From: Kitasatospora sp. GP82
Lineage (GTDB): Bacteria > Actinomycetota > Actinomycetes > Streptomycetales > Streptomycetaceae
NCBI RefSeq assembly: GCF_029892105.1
Contig: NZ_JARZAJ010000001.1
Location: 248,001 to 312,000, forward strand
Direction: 5' to 3'
Length of the DNA: 64,000 nt
The notes beneath the pieces are model-generated. The model saw only the letters and a list, made by a program, of their open reading frames with translations, searched no databases and was not told where the DNA came from. Of the stretch, positions 27,546-35,847 are shown piece after piece. The translations under genes were made by a program, and so were the position numbers. Each line of letters starts with the position of its first letter. The stretch's first letter is position 1.

Positions 27546-28181
27546 GTGCAGACCCTCGTCCCCACCCCTGCCGGGGAGGCCCGGATCACCCGGTACCCGG
27601 CCGCCGGCCGTCCGAAGGCGCTGCTCGCGCTCGGCCACGGCGCCGGTGGCGGCATCGAGGCGATCGACCTGCAGGCTCTCGCCGGCAGCCTTCCGGCGCG
27701 CGGGATCGCGGTCGCGCTGGTCGAGCAGCCCTGGCGGGTGGCGGGCAGGAAGGTCGCGCCCGCACCGAAGACCCTGGACGTCGGCTGGCTCCCGGTGATG
27801 GCCGAACTCGCCGGTGACGGACCGCCGTTGGTGGTCGGCGGGCGCAGCGCCGGAGCTCGGGTGGCCTGCCGGACGGCGGTGGCGGTGGGCGCGGTCGCCG
27901 CGCTGGCGCTGGCCTTCCCCCTGCATCCGCCGGGCAAGCCGGAGAAGAGCCGTGCCGAGGAGCTGCTCGCCTCCGGCCGGCCGACCCTGGTGATCCAGGG
28001 TGAGAAGGACACCTTCGGCACCCCCGAGGAGTTCCCCGCCCTCCCGTCCGGCCACGGACTGGTCGCCGTGCCGTACGGGAACCACGGCTTCGCCGTCCCC
28101 AAGCGGGCCCCGTACGGCCAGGAGGAGGCGCTGGAGCTGATCACCACGACGGTGGGTGACTGGGTCCTGTCACTCTTCTGA
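27546..28181 (+). CDS. Small alpha/beta-hydrolase family protein
   Basis: 211-residue alpha/beta hydrolase of the TEX30/YcjY-like group. The nucleophile elbow is [10 protein letters not shown] (Ser), an Asp lies in QGEKDTFG, and the catalytic His in [11 protein letters not shown] 27546 has GGAG 5 nt upstream; GTGs at 27498 and 27504 give longer products with weaker ribosome sites. Ends 8 bp before the SigR promoter. Substrate unknown. Confidence 0.8.
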   Translation: MQTLVPTPAGEARITRYPAAGRPKALLALGHGAGGGIEAIDLQALAGSLPARGIAVALVEQPWRVAGRKVAPAPKTLDVGWLPVMAELAGDGPPLVVGGRSAGARVACRTAVAVGAVAALALAFPLHPPGKPEKSRAEELLASGRPTLVIQGEKDTFGTPEEFPALPSGHGLVAVPYGNHGFAVPKRAPYGQEEALELITTTVGDWVLSLF

Positions 28182-28188
28182 GACTGCT

Positions 28189-28215
28189 GGGAATGCCGGG
28201 CGGAGTGCTCTGGTT
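28189..28215 (+). promoter_or_regulatory. SigR-dependent promoter of sigR-rsrA
   Basis: GGGAAT (28189-28194), exactly 18 bp, then GTT (28213-28215): the GGAAT-N18-GTT consensus for SigR. It lies about 45-70 bp before the longer sigR start and gives positive autoregulation, as established in S. coelicolor for sigRp2. Confidence 0.9.
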
Positions 28216-28258
28216 AACACCTCCGTCAGCAGATGAGTCCCGTGGAAAGGCAGCGCAC

Positions 28259-29148
<890 letters not shown>

Positions 29149-29152
<4 letters not shown>

Positions 29153-29496
29153 GCTGCGGCGATCCGCACGACACCGAGTGTGGCGAGGTCCTCGACCACC
29201 TCTACGAATTCCTCGACAACGAGATGGCCGAGGGCGACTGCGCCAAGTTGCGGGTGCACTTCGAGGAGTGCTCGCCCTGCTTGGAGAAGTACGGGCTCGA
29301 ACAGGCCATCAAGGCACTGATCAAGCGCTCCTGCGGCTGCGACGACACCCCCGCCGACCTGCGCGGCAAGGTGCTCGCCCGGATCGACAGCATCCGCTCC
29401 GGGCAGCGCTCCGGCGAGTCGCGCCCGGTCGCCGAGGTCACGGCGGAGGACACCGCGGGCCACGGCGCGGCGAGCACGCTCGCAGCGTCCGATTAG
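29149..29496 (+). CDS. rsrA: Zinc redox-sensing anti-sigma factor RsrA
   Basis: 115-residue ZAS anti-sigma factor. Cysteines 3, 11, 31, 41, 44, 62 and 64 and His37 are present; His37-x3-Cys41-x2-Cys44 with Cys11 bind zinc, and disulfide formation releases SigR under oxidation. Overlaps the sigR stop by 4 nt, so the stoichiometric pair is coupled. The C-terminal ~45 residues are charged and flexible. Confidence 0.95.
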
Positions 29497-29547
29497 CCGT
29501 CAGCCGCCGGAGCTGTCGCGGTCGGGTACGGAGCGTCGATTCACCAC

Positions 29548-29565
29548 CTCACTCGTTCGAGTGAG
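29548..29565 (+). terminator. Possible terminator after rsrA
   Basis: Hairpin CTCACTCG-TT-CGAGTGAG, 8-bp stem, 52 nt after the rsrA stop. Weak and without a U-tract. The rest of the 29497-29791 spacer shows no convincing gene. Confidence 0.4.
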
Positions 29566-29791
29566 CTGACGCTGCGTTGACCGGGGCATTGCGTTTTCCC
29601 GCCTCCGAGCTTCGGGGCAGGGCCCTATTCTCCTCTGGCGGACCCTCAAACCCGGGTGGTCCCAGCGGAACTGTGGCCATGGCGGGGAGGCGGAGATCGC
29701 CGGTGAGTGCCGAGGCGCCGTCCTGCCAGGCAGGGCGGCGCCCCGCTTTCAGGAGAACCGGTGCGCCGGGTGGCGCACCGTCTGCTACATC

Positions 29792-31228
29792 GTGGCGGTG
29801 CTGGCCGTCGCCGCGGCCGGCCTGCTGACCCTTGCGCTGCCGCCAGCCGGCCCGGCCGGCTGGCTGGGCGGACCGGTGGACTGGCCGGGGGTCGCCCTGC
29901 TGGCCTTTCTGCACACCTGCTGGGACGGCCTGGCGCAGGGCCTGCCGACCCCCTGCTTCCGCTTCTGGCGGACCTTGCTCCGCAGGCCGACCCAGCCGGT
30001 CAAGCCGGTGCACCCGGCCGGGCTGGCCTTCTTCCCGGTGCTGTTCGCCGGGGTCCTGATGCTGCCTCCGGCCGCCGCCGCCCTGGTCGCCCTCCCGGCG
30101 GCGCTCTCCGGATACGCCGAACGCCCCCGGGCGCTGCGCCGACTGTGGAACGCCGCCCAGCTGGCCGTCTCGGCGTACACGGCCGGGGTGGTCTTCCACC
30201 TGCTGGGCGGTCCGCGGCTGCTGCTCGGCTTGCAGTGCCCGGCGGCACTGCTTCCTGCGCTGGCCGCCATAACGGCGTTCTGCCTGGTCAACAGCGCCCT
30301 GGTGGCCGGGATGCGGAGGCTTGCCGAGCCTCGTCCGACGGGTCGGCCCCGGCCGGGCGCCGCGCTGCGCGGGCCGGTCGGCACCGTACTGGCCGCACTT
30401 GTGCCCGGAGCCGGCGGGCTGATGGTCGCGGTGCTGTGGCGTGGGCCGTACGGCGCCTTCGCGGCGGTGCTGGCGCTGCTGCCGTTCACCATCTCCGCCT
30501 GGGTCTTCGCCCAGGGACACCGGGAGCGGACAGCGCACCAGACCGCCGTCCGGGCGTTGGTGCAGGCCGTGGAGATCAAGGACGCGTACACCAGGGGCCA
30601 CAGTGAACGGGTCGGCCAGGCGGCGCTGCTGATCGCCCGGCAGCTCGGGATGGCCGAGGAACGGCTGCGCACCCTGCACTTCGCCGGAACCCTGCACGAC
30701 GTGGGCAAGCTGGGGGTGGCGACGGAGCTGTTGCGCAGAAACGGTCCACTGAGCGAGGAGGAACGGGGGGCCGTGGAGGTGCACCCGGTCTTCGGTCACG
30801 AGCTGGTCCGGGACATCGCCTTCCTCGGCGAGGAGGGCAGGGCCGGGATCCTGCACCACCACGAGCGGCTGGACGGGCGCGGCTACCCAAGCGGTCTGTC
30901 CGGGGACCGGATTCCCGAGTTCGCCCGGATCATCTCGGTCGCGGACGCCTTCGACTCGATGACCTCCACCCGTTCCTACCGGCGCGGGCGACCGGTCTCG
31001 GAGGCCGTCGCCGAGCTGGAGCGCTGCGCGGGCAGCCAGTTCGATCCGGTGATGGTCCGAGCGCTGATCGCCGCGGTCGCGGAGTACGGCTGGGAGCCCG
31101 TCCTGCCGCCGCCCGGCGGGTGGGCGGGGGAGGTGCCGGACATTCCGCTCGGCGTTCCCGAGCCTGCCAGACCGGTCGCGGCGAAGGGGCGCGCGGCGCG
31201 GACGGCGCGTACGGGCGGCCCCCGGTGA
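29792..31228 (+). CDS. Membrane HD-GYP-type phosphohydrolase
   Basis: 478-residue protein. The first ~250 residues form about seven hydrophobic helices; then comes a complete HD-GYP domain: GHSERV, LHDVGKLG (HD plus Lys), VEVHPVFGHELV, HHHERLDGRGYPSG (the HH-E and GYP signatures) and DAFDSMTS. HD-GYP enzymes hydrolyse cyclic dinucleotides such as c-di-GMP; the substrate here is inferred. The first available start codon in frame (GTG 29792) lacks a ribosome-binding site, and the frame is open further back as RCAGWRTVCYI, so the true start or a frameshift upstream is unclear. The next gene overlaps by GTGA. Confidence 0.8.
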   Translation: MAVLAVAAAGLLTLALPPAGPAGWLGGPVDWPGVALLAFLHTCWDGLAQGLPTPCFRFWRTLLRRPTQPVKPVHPAGLAFFPVLFAGVLMLPPAAAALVALPAALSGYAERPRALRRLWNAAQLAVSAYTAGVVFHLLGGPRLLLGLQCPAALLPALAAITAFCLVNSALVAGMRRLAEPRPTGRPRPGAALRGPVGTVLAALVPGAGGLMVAVLWRGPYGAFAAVLALLPFTISAWVFAQGHRERTAHQTAVRALVQAVEIKDAYTRGHSERVGQAALLIARQLGMAEERLRTLHFAGTLHDVGKLGVATELLRRNGPLSEEERGAVEVHPVFGHELVRDIAFLGEEGRAGILHHHERLDGRGYPSGLSGDRIPEFARIISVADAFDSMTSTRSYRRGRPVSEAVAELERCAGSQFDPVMVRALIAAVAEYGWEPVLPPPGGWAGEVPDIPLGVPEPARPVAAKGRAARTARTGGPR

Positions 31229-32634
31229 GCGGGGCAGAGGCGGCAAGGACAGAGGCCCCGGGGGGCCGGGCCGGGCAGCAGGGGTGGGGCAGTGGCGGGG
31301 TCGTCGGGGCCGCCGCGGTGTGGGTGCGGACGGTCCAACTGGCGGCCGCCGTACTGCTGTTGGCCGGGTTCGGCGAGCTGCTGCGCGACGGGCCGGCCGA
31401 ACCCGGGGCCGCACTCGCCTTCGCGGGGGTGATCGCGGTCGGCGAGCGGGTCAGGGTCACCCTTCCGGGTGACCGTGAGCAGGCTCCGATCGGCACCGCC
31501 GTGGCCCTCGCGTACGCCCTGCTCGGCCCGTTGCGGGGAATGCCGACCACGCACGGTGTACTCCAGGTGGTCGCGGTGGCCGGGCTCGGGTTCCTTGCCG
31601 GCGTCGTACCACCGTTCCGGGCACCGGGACCGGCCCGGGTGGACGCGGTCGCCCGCCGACTGCTCACCGTCGCCTTCGCGGCCACCCTCTTCCAGCCGCT
31701 CTACGACAGCGGTGCGCTCGACCGGGCCGACTGCACCGGACCCGCGTACGGGCTGTTCGTGAGCGGCGTGGCCGCCCTCGCCGCGCTCTGTGACGCGACC
31801 CTGGCCGCCGGGCTGCACCGGGCCAGGGCGGGCCTGCGGTTCGCCGCCGCGCTCGAGGACGAGCTGCGATCACTGCTCGGCATCGGCTCGGCGATCGTCG
31901 CGACCGGCATGCTGATCAGCCTGCTGGCGGCCGAGATGGGGCTCTGGGTGCTACCGCTGTTCTGCGTCCCGCTGCTGCTCGCGCAGGCTTCCTTCCGCCG
32001 TGCGGCCGCCGTCCGGGCCACCACCAACCAGACCATCGAGACGCTGGCCCGCGCCACGGAGGTGGCCGGTTACACCCCGGCGGGGCACGCCCGCCGGGTC
32101 GCCGACACCGCCTGTGCCCTGGGCCGCGCGCTCGGCTTCGGCACCCGTCATCTCGTCCTGCTGGAGTACGCCGCGCTGATGCACGACATCGGTCAGCTCT
32201 CGCTGGTCGAGCCGGTGCCGTGCGGCGCGACCGCCCGGCTCCCGCAGCCGGAACAGCAGCGGATCGCCAGGCTGGGCAGCGAGGTGATCCGGCAGACCGG
32301 CGTCCCGCGGCAGGTCGCCCAGCAGGTCGCCAGGCTGGCCGATCCGTACCGCCTCCCGGACGGCTCGTACGACCGGGAGCTGCCGCTGGCCGCACGGATC
32401 ATCCGGGTCGCCAACGCCCACGACGAGCTGCTCACCCACGCCCGCAACCGGGGCCTGCCGGAGGCGGCCGGGTGGCTGGAGGCGCTCGAACTGCTGCGGC
32501 TGGAACGCGGCCACAGCTACGACCCGAAGGTGGTCGAGACCCTGGCCGGCCTCGCCCGCCGAGGCGAGCAATGGCAGCCGGGCAACCCCCTCGGGGGTGC
32601 GGGAAACTGCACGAGAGGCCATGCGCCGTCGTAG
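31225..32634 (+). CDS. Membrane HD-domain protein with degenerate GYP motif
   Basis: 469-residue paralogue-like partner of the preceding gene, coupled by a GTGA overlap. About six to eight hydrophobic helices occupy residues 35-280; the HD part is GHARRVADTACAL...ALMHDIGQLS. The downstream HH/GYP block of active HD-GYP proteins is replaced by a LADPYRLPDGSYDRELPL segment, so the second metal/GYP site is degenerate. It could be a regulatory or differently specific partner of the full HD-GYP protein. Ends in disordered sequence after the HD domain. Confidence 0.75.
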   Translation: MSGAEAARTEAPGGRAGQQGWGSGGVVGAAAVWVRTVQLAAAVLLLAGFGELLRDGPAEPGAALAFAGVIAVGERVRVTLPGDREQAPIGTAVALAYALLGPLRGMPTTHGVLQVVAVAGLGFLAGVVPPFRAPGPARVDAVARRLLTVAFAATLFQPLYDSGALDRADCTGPAYGLFVSGVAALAALCDATLAAGLHRARAGLRFAAALEDELRSLLGIGSAIVATGMLISLLAAEMGLWVLPLFCVPLLLAQASFRRAAAVRATTNQTIETLARATEVAGYTPAGHARRVADTACALGRALGFGTRHLVLLEYAALMHDIGQLSLVEPVPCGATARLPQPEQQRIARLGSEVIRQTGVPRQVAQQVARLADPYRLPDGSYDRELPLAARIIRVANAHDELLTHARNRGLPEAAGWLEALELLRLERGHSYDPKVVETLAGLARRGEQWQPGNPLGGAGNCTRGHAPS

Positions 32635-32765
32635 GGCACCGAGTGGGCCGTCAGCCATGCACGCCCCGCGCCCGCGGACAGTGCATGGCTGGCGCGCGGT
32701 GGTCGGCACAGGAAGAGTGCACCGCAGGCGCGCGGTGGCCTGGTTGGGCGGTGCAGGGTTGACGT
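32585..32765. repeat. Degenerate dispersed-repeat cluster
   Basis: A gene-free, GC-rich stretch of 374 bp (32635-33008) has a short direct repeat GTGCATGGCTGGCGCGCGGT (32681-32700, plus GG) and GTGCACCGCAGGCGCGCGGT (32717-32736), 36 bp apart. Just before it, inside the end of the preceding gene, CTCGGGGGTGCGGGAAACTG (from about 32590) matches the streptomycete GCGCAGTTCCCCGCGCCCC element in reverse. A complementary version of the first repeat lies at 43567-43586. From 32770 to 33008 I see nothing else; it should hold the promoter of the TPR gene. Confidence 0.5.
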
Positions 32766-33008
32766 GCCAGGGCCGTGGAATTGACTGAATGGACGTGCGG
32801 GGAGCGCAGTCCAAGGCTGCCGTGGTTGGATGCGGTCGTAGCGTGGAACACCGGAACCGGGGCCGTCCGGCCTTCGGGGGCGTTCCCACTGCGGCATCCG
32901 GCCCGGCGCACCGGCCCGGTGGCAGGTACCGGACTTGGCGCCGGCCCCGCCCCGGGGTGACCCGGCCTCCGGGCAGGTACTGGCGGACGACAACGGCAGG
33001 GACGGAAC

Positions 33009-33989
33009 GTGAGGATCTTCCACCGCGCAAGGCACCGGCCGTCGGCCACCTGGCGGCAGACGACCGACCGGGCCTTCACCCTGATCGGTGACGGCCGATA
33101 CGAGGACGCGGGGGCGCTGCTGGTGATGGCGGCCGACCTGGAGCCGTGGCTCTCCGACTCCTGGTTCAACCTCGCACTGCTGCACAAGTTCCGCCGCGAC
33201 TGGGACCAGGCGCGCAGCGCCGGTCTGCGCGCCGTCGCCCTGCTCGACCGCGAGCACGGCGCCCCCGACTGGTGGAACCTCGGCATCACCGCGACCGCCC
33301 TGCAGGACTGGCCGCTGGCCCGGCGCTCCTGGCAGGCGTACGGCCTCCGGCTTCCCGCCGGGGCCGCACAGGACAGCCCGGTGACGCTGGACCTCGGCAC
33401 CACACCGGTGCGGCTCTCCCCGGAGGGCGAGTCCGAGGTGGTCTGGGGCAGACGCCTCGACCCGGCGAGAATCGAGGTGCTCTCCATCCCGCTGCCCTCC
33501 TCGGGCCGCCGTTGGGGCGAGGTGGTGCTGCACGACGGCGCCCCGCACGGCGAGCGGGTCACCGACGGTGTGGCGTACCCCGTCTTCGACGAGATCGAAC
33601 TCTGGGCGCCCTCACCGGTGCCGACCTATGTCGTCCTGCTCCAGGCCGCCACCGCCGGGGACCGCGACGCCCTGGAGCGGCTGGTCGCCGATGCCGGGTA
33701 CGCGGCCGAGGACTGGACGTCCTCGGTACGGCTGCTCTGCCGGGCCTGTTCGGAGAGCCGGATGGCCGCCGACGACGGGCACACCCACCACCACGATCCG
33801 CACGACGACGGAGACGCCGCCCACCCCGGCCACCTCAGCCACCTCAGCGGCAGCGGCGGAATGTCCTGGCTCGCCGAGCGGGAGTGCGGGATCGCGGCCC
33901 CGGCCGGCCTGGTCCGCCGGCTGCTCGACCGCTGGGTCGCGGCCTCGCCCGGGACCAGGGCCTACCGCGACCTCGAAGAGGTCTGTTAG
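33009..33989 (+). CDS. TPR protein with histidine-rich insert
   Basis: 326-residue soluble protein. N-terminal TPR-like helices occupy residues ~15-105 (TLIGDGRYEDAGALLVMAADL, WFNLALLHKF, WWNLGITATAL). A central beta-rich domain (PVRLSPEGESEVVWGRRL) follows, and the C-terminal part has CxxC-like RLLCRACSES and then a His/Asp-rich loop (HTHHHDPHDD, near residue 262) and a helical end. The His-rich loop may bind metal. Located 135 bp before def; orientation the same. GTG start with weak ribosome-binding site. Function unknown; conserved in streptomycetes near def. Confidence 0.72.
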   Translation: MRIFHRARHRPSATWRQTTDRAFTLIGDGRYEDAGALLVMAADLEPWLSDSWFNLALLHKFRRDWDQARSAGLRAVALLDREHGAPDWWNLGITATALQDWPLARRSWQAYGLRLPAGAAQDSPVTLDLGTTPVRLSPEGESEVVWGRRLDPARIEVLSIPLPSSGRRWGEVVLHDGAPHGERVTDGVAYPVFDEIELWAPSPVPTYVVLLQAATAGDRDALERLVADAGYAAEDWTSSVRLLCRACSESRMAADDGHTHHHDPHDDGDAAHPGHLSHLSGSGGMSWLAERECGIAAPAGLVRRLLDRWVAASPGTRAYRDLEEVC

Positions 33990-34124
33990 GGGAAGTCTCG
34001 AAGAGGTCTGTCGAGAGGAAGCCCGGAAGGGTCCGCCGGGCCGGGAAAGTAAGGAGCCGGGCGCAGTACGGCACCGTACTCTTGAGCGGTAAACCCCAAG
34101 TGATCCACGGAAGCGGAAGCGACG

Positions 34125-34754
34125 ATGGCGGACCAGCACAACCACGAGCACGACCATGAGCACGAGGAGCCCCAGGTCACCGAGGTGATCGGCGAGGTTC
34201 CGGACCTCTCCAAGGCCGAGGCCCGCCCGATCACCGTGGTCGGCAACCCCGTCCTGCACCGTGAGTGCAAGGACGTCACCGCCTTCGACGCCGAACTCTC
34301 CGCGCTGATCGACGACATGTTCGCCTCGATGTACGCCGCCGAGGGCGTCGGCCTGGCGGCCAATCAGATCGGCGTCGACCTCAAGGTATTCGTCTACGAC
34401 TGCCCGGACGACGAGGGCGTGCGCCATATCGGACACGTCGTCAACCCGGTGCTGGAGGAGTGGCCGGCCGACCGCAAGCGCGTCCTGGACGACGGCCAGG
34501 AGGGCTGCCTCTCCGTCCCCACCGCCTACGCCGAGCTGCCGCGCCCCGGCTACGCCGCCGTGCGTGGCCAGGACAAGGACGGCAACCCCGTCCGGGTCGA
34601 CGGCACCGGCTTCTTCGCGCGCTGCCTCCAGCACGAGACCGACCACCTGTACGGCTTCCTGTACATCGACAAGCTCTCCAAGCGCGACCGCAAGGACGCT
34701 CTGAAGCAGATGGCCGAGGGCACCCCCAGGTACGCGACCGTCCCGAACAGCTGA
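34125..34754 (+). CDS. def: Peptide deformylase
   Basis: Removes formyl from N-terminal Met of nascent proteins using Fe2+. Motifs: [17 protein letters not shown] (Cys ligand) and QHETDHLYG (two His ligands, catalytic Glu). 209 residues; the ~20-residue N-terminal extension is unusually His/Glu-rich ([11 protein letters not shown]) and could bind metal. The catalytic core is normal length. Ends at a strong hairpin facing nrdB. Confidence 0.95.
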   Translation: MADQHNHEHDHEHEEPQVTEVIGEVPDLSKAEARPITVVGNPVLHRECKDVTAFDAELSALIDDMFASMYAAEGVGLAANQIGVDLKVFVYDCPDDEGVRHIGHVVNPVLEEWPADRKRVLDDGQEGCLSVPTAYAELPRPGYAAVRGQDKDGNPVRVDGTGFFARCLQHETDHLYGFLYIDKLSKRDRKDALKQMAEGTPRYATVPNS

Positions 34755-34761
34755 CGGTACG

Positions 34762-34800
34762 GCAGAGGCCGGTACGGGAACCTCCCGTACCGGCCTCTGC
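34762..34800. terminator. Bidirectional terminator between def and nrdB
   Basis: 18-bp perfect stem GCAGAGGCCGGTACGGGA (34762-34779) / its complement (34783-34800), 3-nt loop. Confidence 0.85.
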
Positions 34801-34827
34801 GCATTAGGTGCTGAGTGTGCGTCCGGC

Positions 34828-35847
34828 CTAGAAGTCGTCGTCGAAGGAGACCGAGCCCTCGACGGCGACCTGGTAGGCGGAGACCCGGCGCTCGAAGAAG
34901 TTGGTCAGCTCCTGGACGTTCTGCAGCTCCATGAAACCGAAGGGATTGGTGGAGCCGTAGCGGATCGGCAGGCCGAGGCGGGCCAGGCGCTGGTCGGCGA
35001 CGGCCTGGAGGTACTCGCGCATCGACGCGGTGTTCATGCCGGGCAGGCCCTCGCCGCACAGGTCCTGGGCGAACTGGAGCTCGGCCTCGACGGCCTCCTC
35101 CAGCATCTCGGTGACCTGCTTGGCCATCTGGTCGTCGAAGAGGTCCGGCTCCTCCTCGCGGACGGTGTCCACGACGGAGAAGGCGAAGTCCATGTGCATG
35201 GACTCGTCACGGAACACCCAGTTGGTGCCGGTGGCCAGGCCGTGCAGCAGGCCGCGGGAGCGGAACCAGTACACGTAGGCGAAGGCACCGTAGAAGAACA
35301 GGCCCTCGACACAGGCCGCGAAGCAGATCAGGTTCAGGAGGAACGCGCGGCGGTCCTCCTTGCTCTGCAGCGAGTCGATGTGGTCGACGGCGTTCATGTA
35401 CTTGAAGCAGAACTGCGCCTTCTGGTGGATGGAGGGGATGTTCTCCACCGCGTCGAAGGCCGCCGCACGGTCGTCCGGGTCGGGCAGGTAGGTGTCGAGC
35501 AGCGTCAGATAGAACTGGACGTGCACGGCCTCCTCGAACAGCTGCCGGGACAGGTAGAGCCGGGCCTCGGGGGAGTTGATGTGCTTGTAGAGGCTCAGCA
35601 CCACGTTGTTGGCGACGATCGAGTCACCGGTCGCGAAGAAGGCGACCAGGCGGCCGATCATGTGCCGCTCGCCCTCGCTCAGCTTGGCGAGGTCGGCGAC
35701 GTCGGAGTGCAGGTCCACCTCCTCGACGGTCCAGGTGTTCTTGATGGCGTCCCGGTACCGGTCGTAGAACGACGGGTAGCGCATCGGGCGCAGCGTCAGC
35801 TCGAAACCGGGGTCGAGCAGCATCTTCTGGCGATCAGTGGCACTCAC
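34828..35847 (-). CDS. nrdB: Class Ia-type ribonucleotide reductase small subunit NrdB
   Basis: Diiron/tyrosyl-type beta subunit, 339 residues, that supplies the radical to NrdA. Ferritin-like helices carry ligand motifs FEEAVHVQFY, CVEGLFFYGAF and RDESMHMDF. C-terminal tail VSFDDDF is the peptide that docks in NrdA. Starts at GTG 35847, overlapping the nrdA stop by GTGA; a TTG at 35853 would add two residues. Last gene of the operon: no nrdS follows before the terminator. Confidence 0.95.
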   Translation of the reverse strand: MSATDRQKMLLDPGFELTLRPMRYPSFYDRYRDAIKNTWTVEEVDLHSDVADLAKLSEGERHMIGRLVAFFATGDSIVANNVVLSLYKHINSPEARLYLSRQLFEEAVHVQFYLTLLDTYLPDPDDRAAAFDAVENIPSIHQKAQFCFKYMNAVDHIDSLQSKEDRRAFLLNLICFAACVEGLFFYGAFAYVYWFRSRGLLHGLATGTNWVFRDESMHMDFAFSVVDTVREEEPDLFDDQMAKQVTEMLEEAVEAELQFAQDLCGEGLPGMNTASMREYLQAVADQRLARLGLPIRYGSTNPFGFMELQNVQELTNFFERRVSAYQVAVEGSVSFDDDF

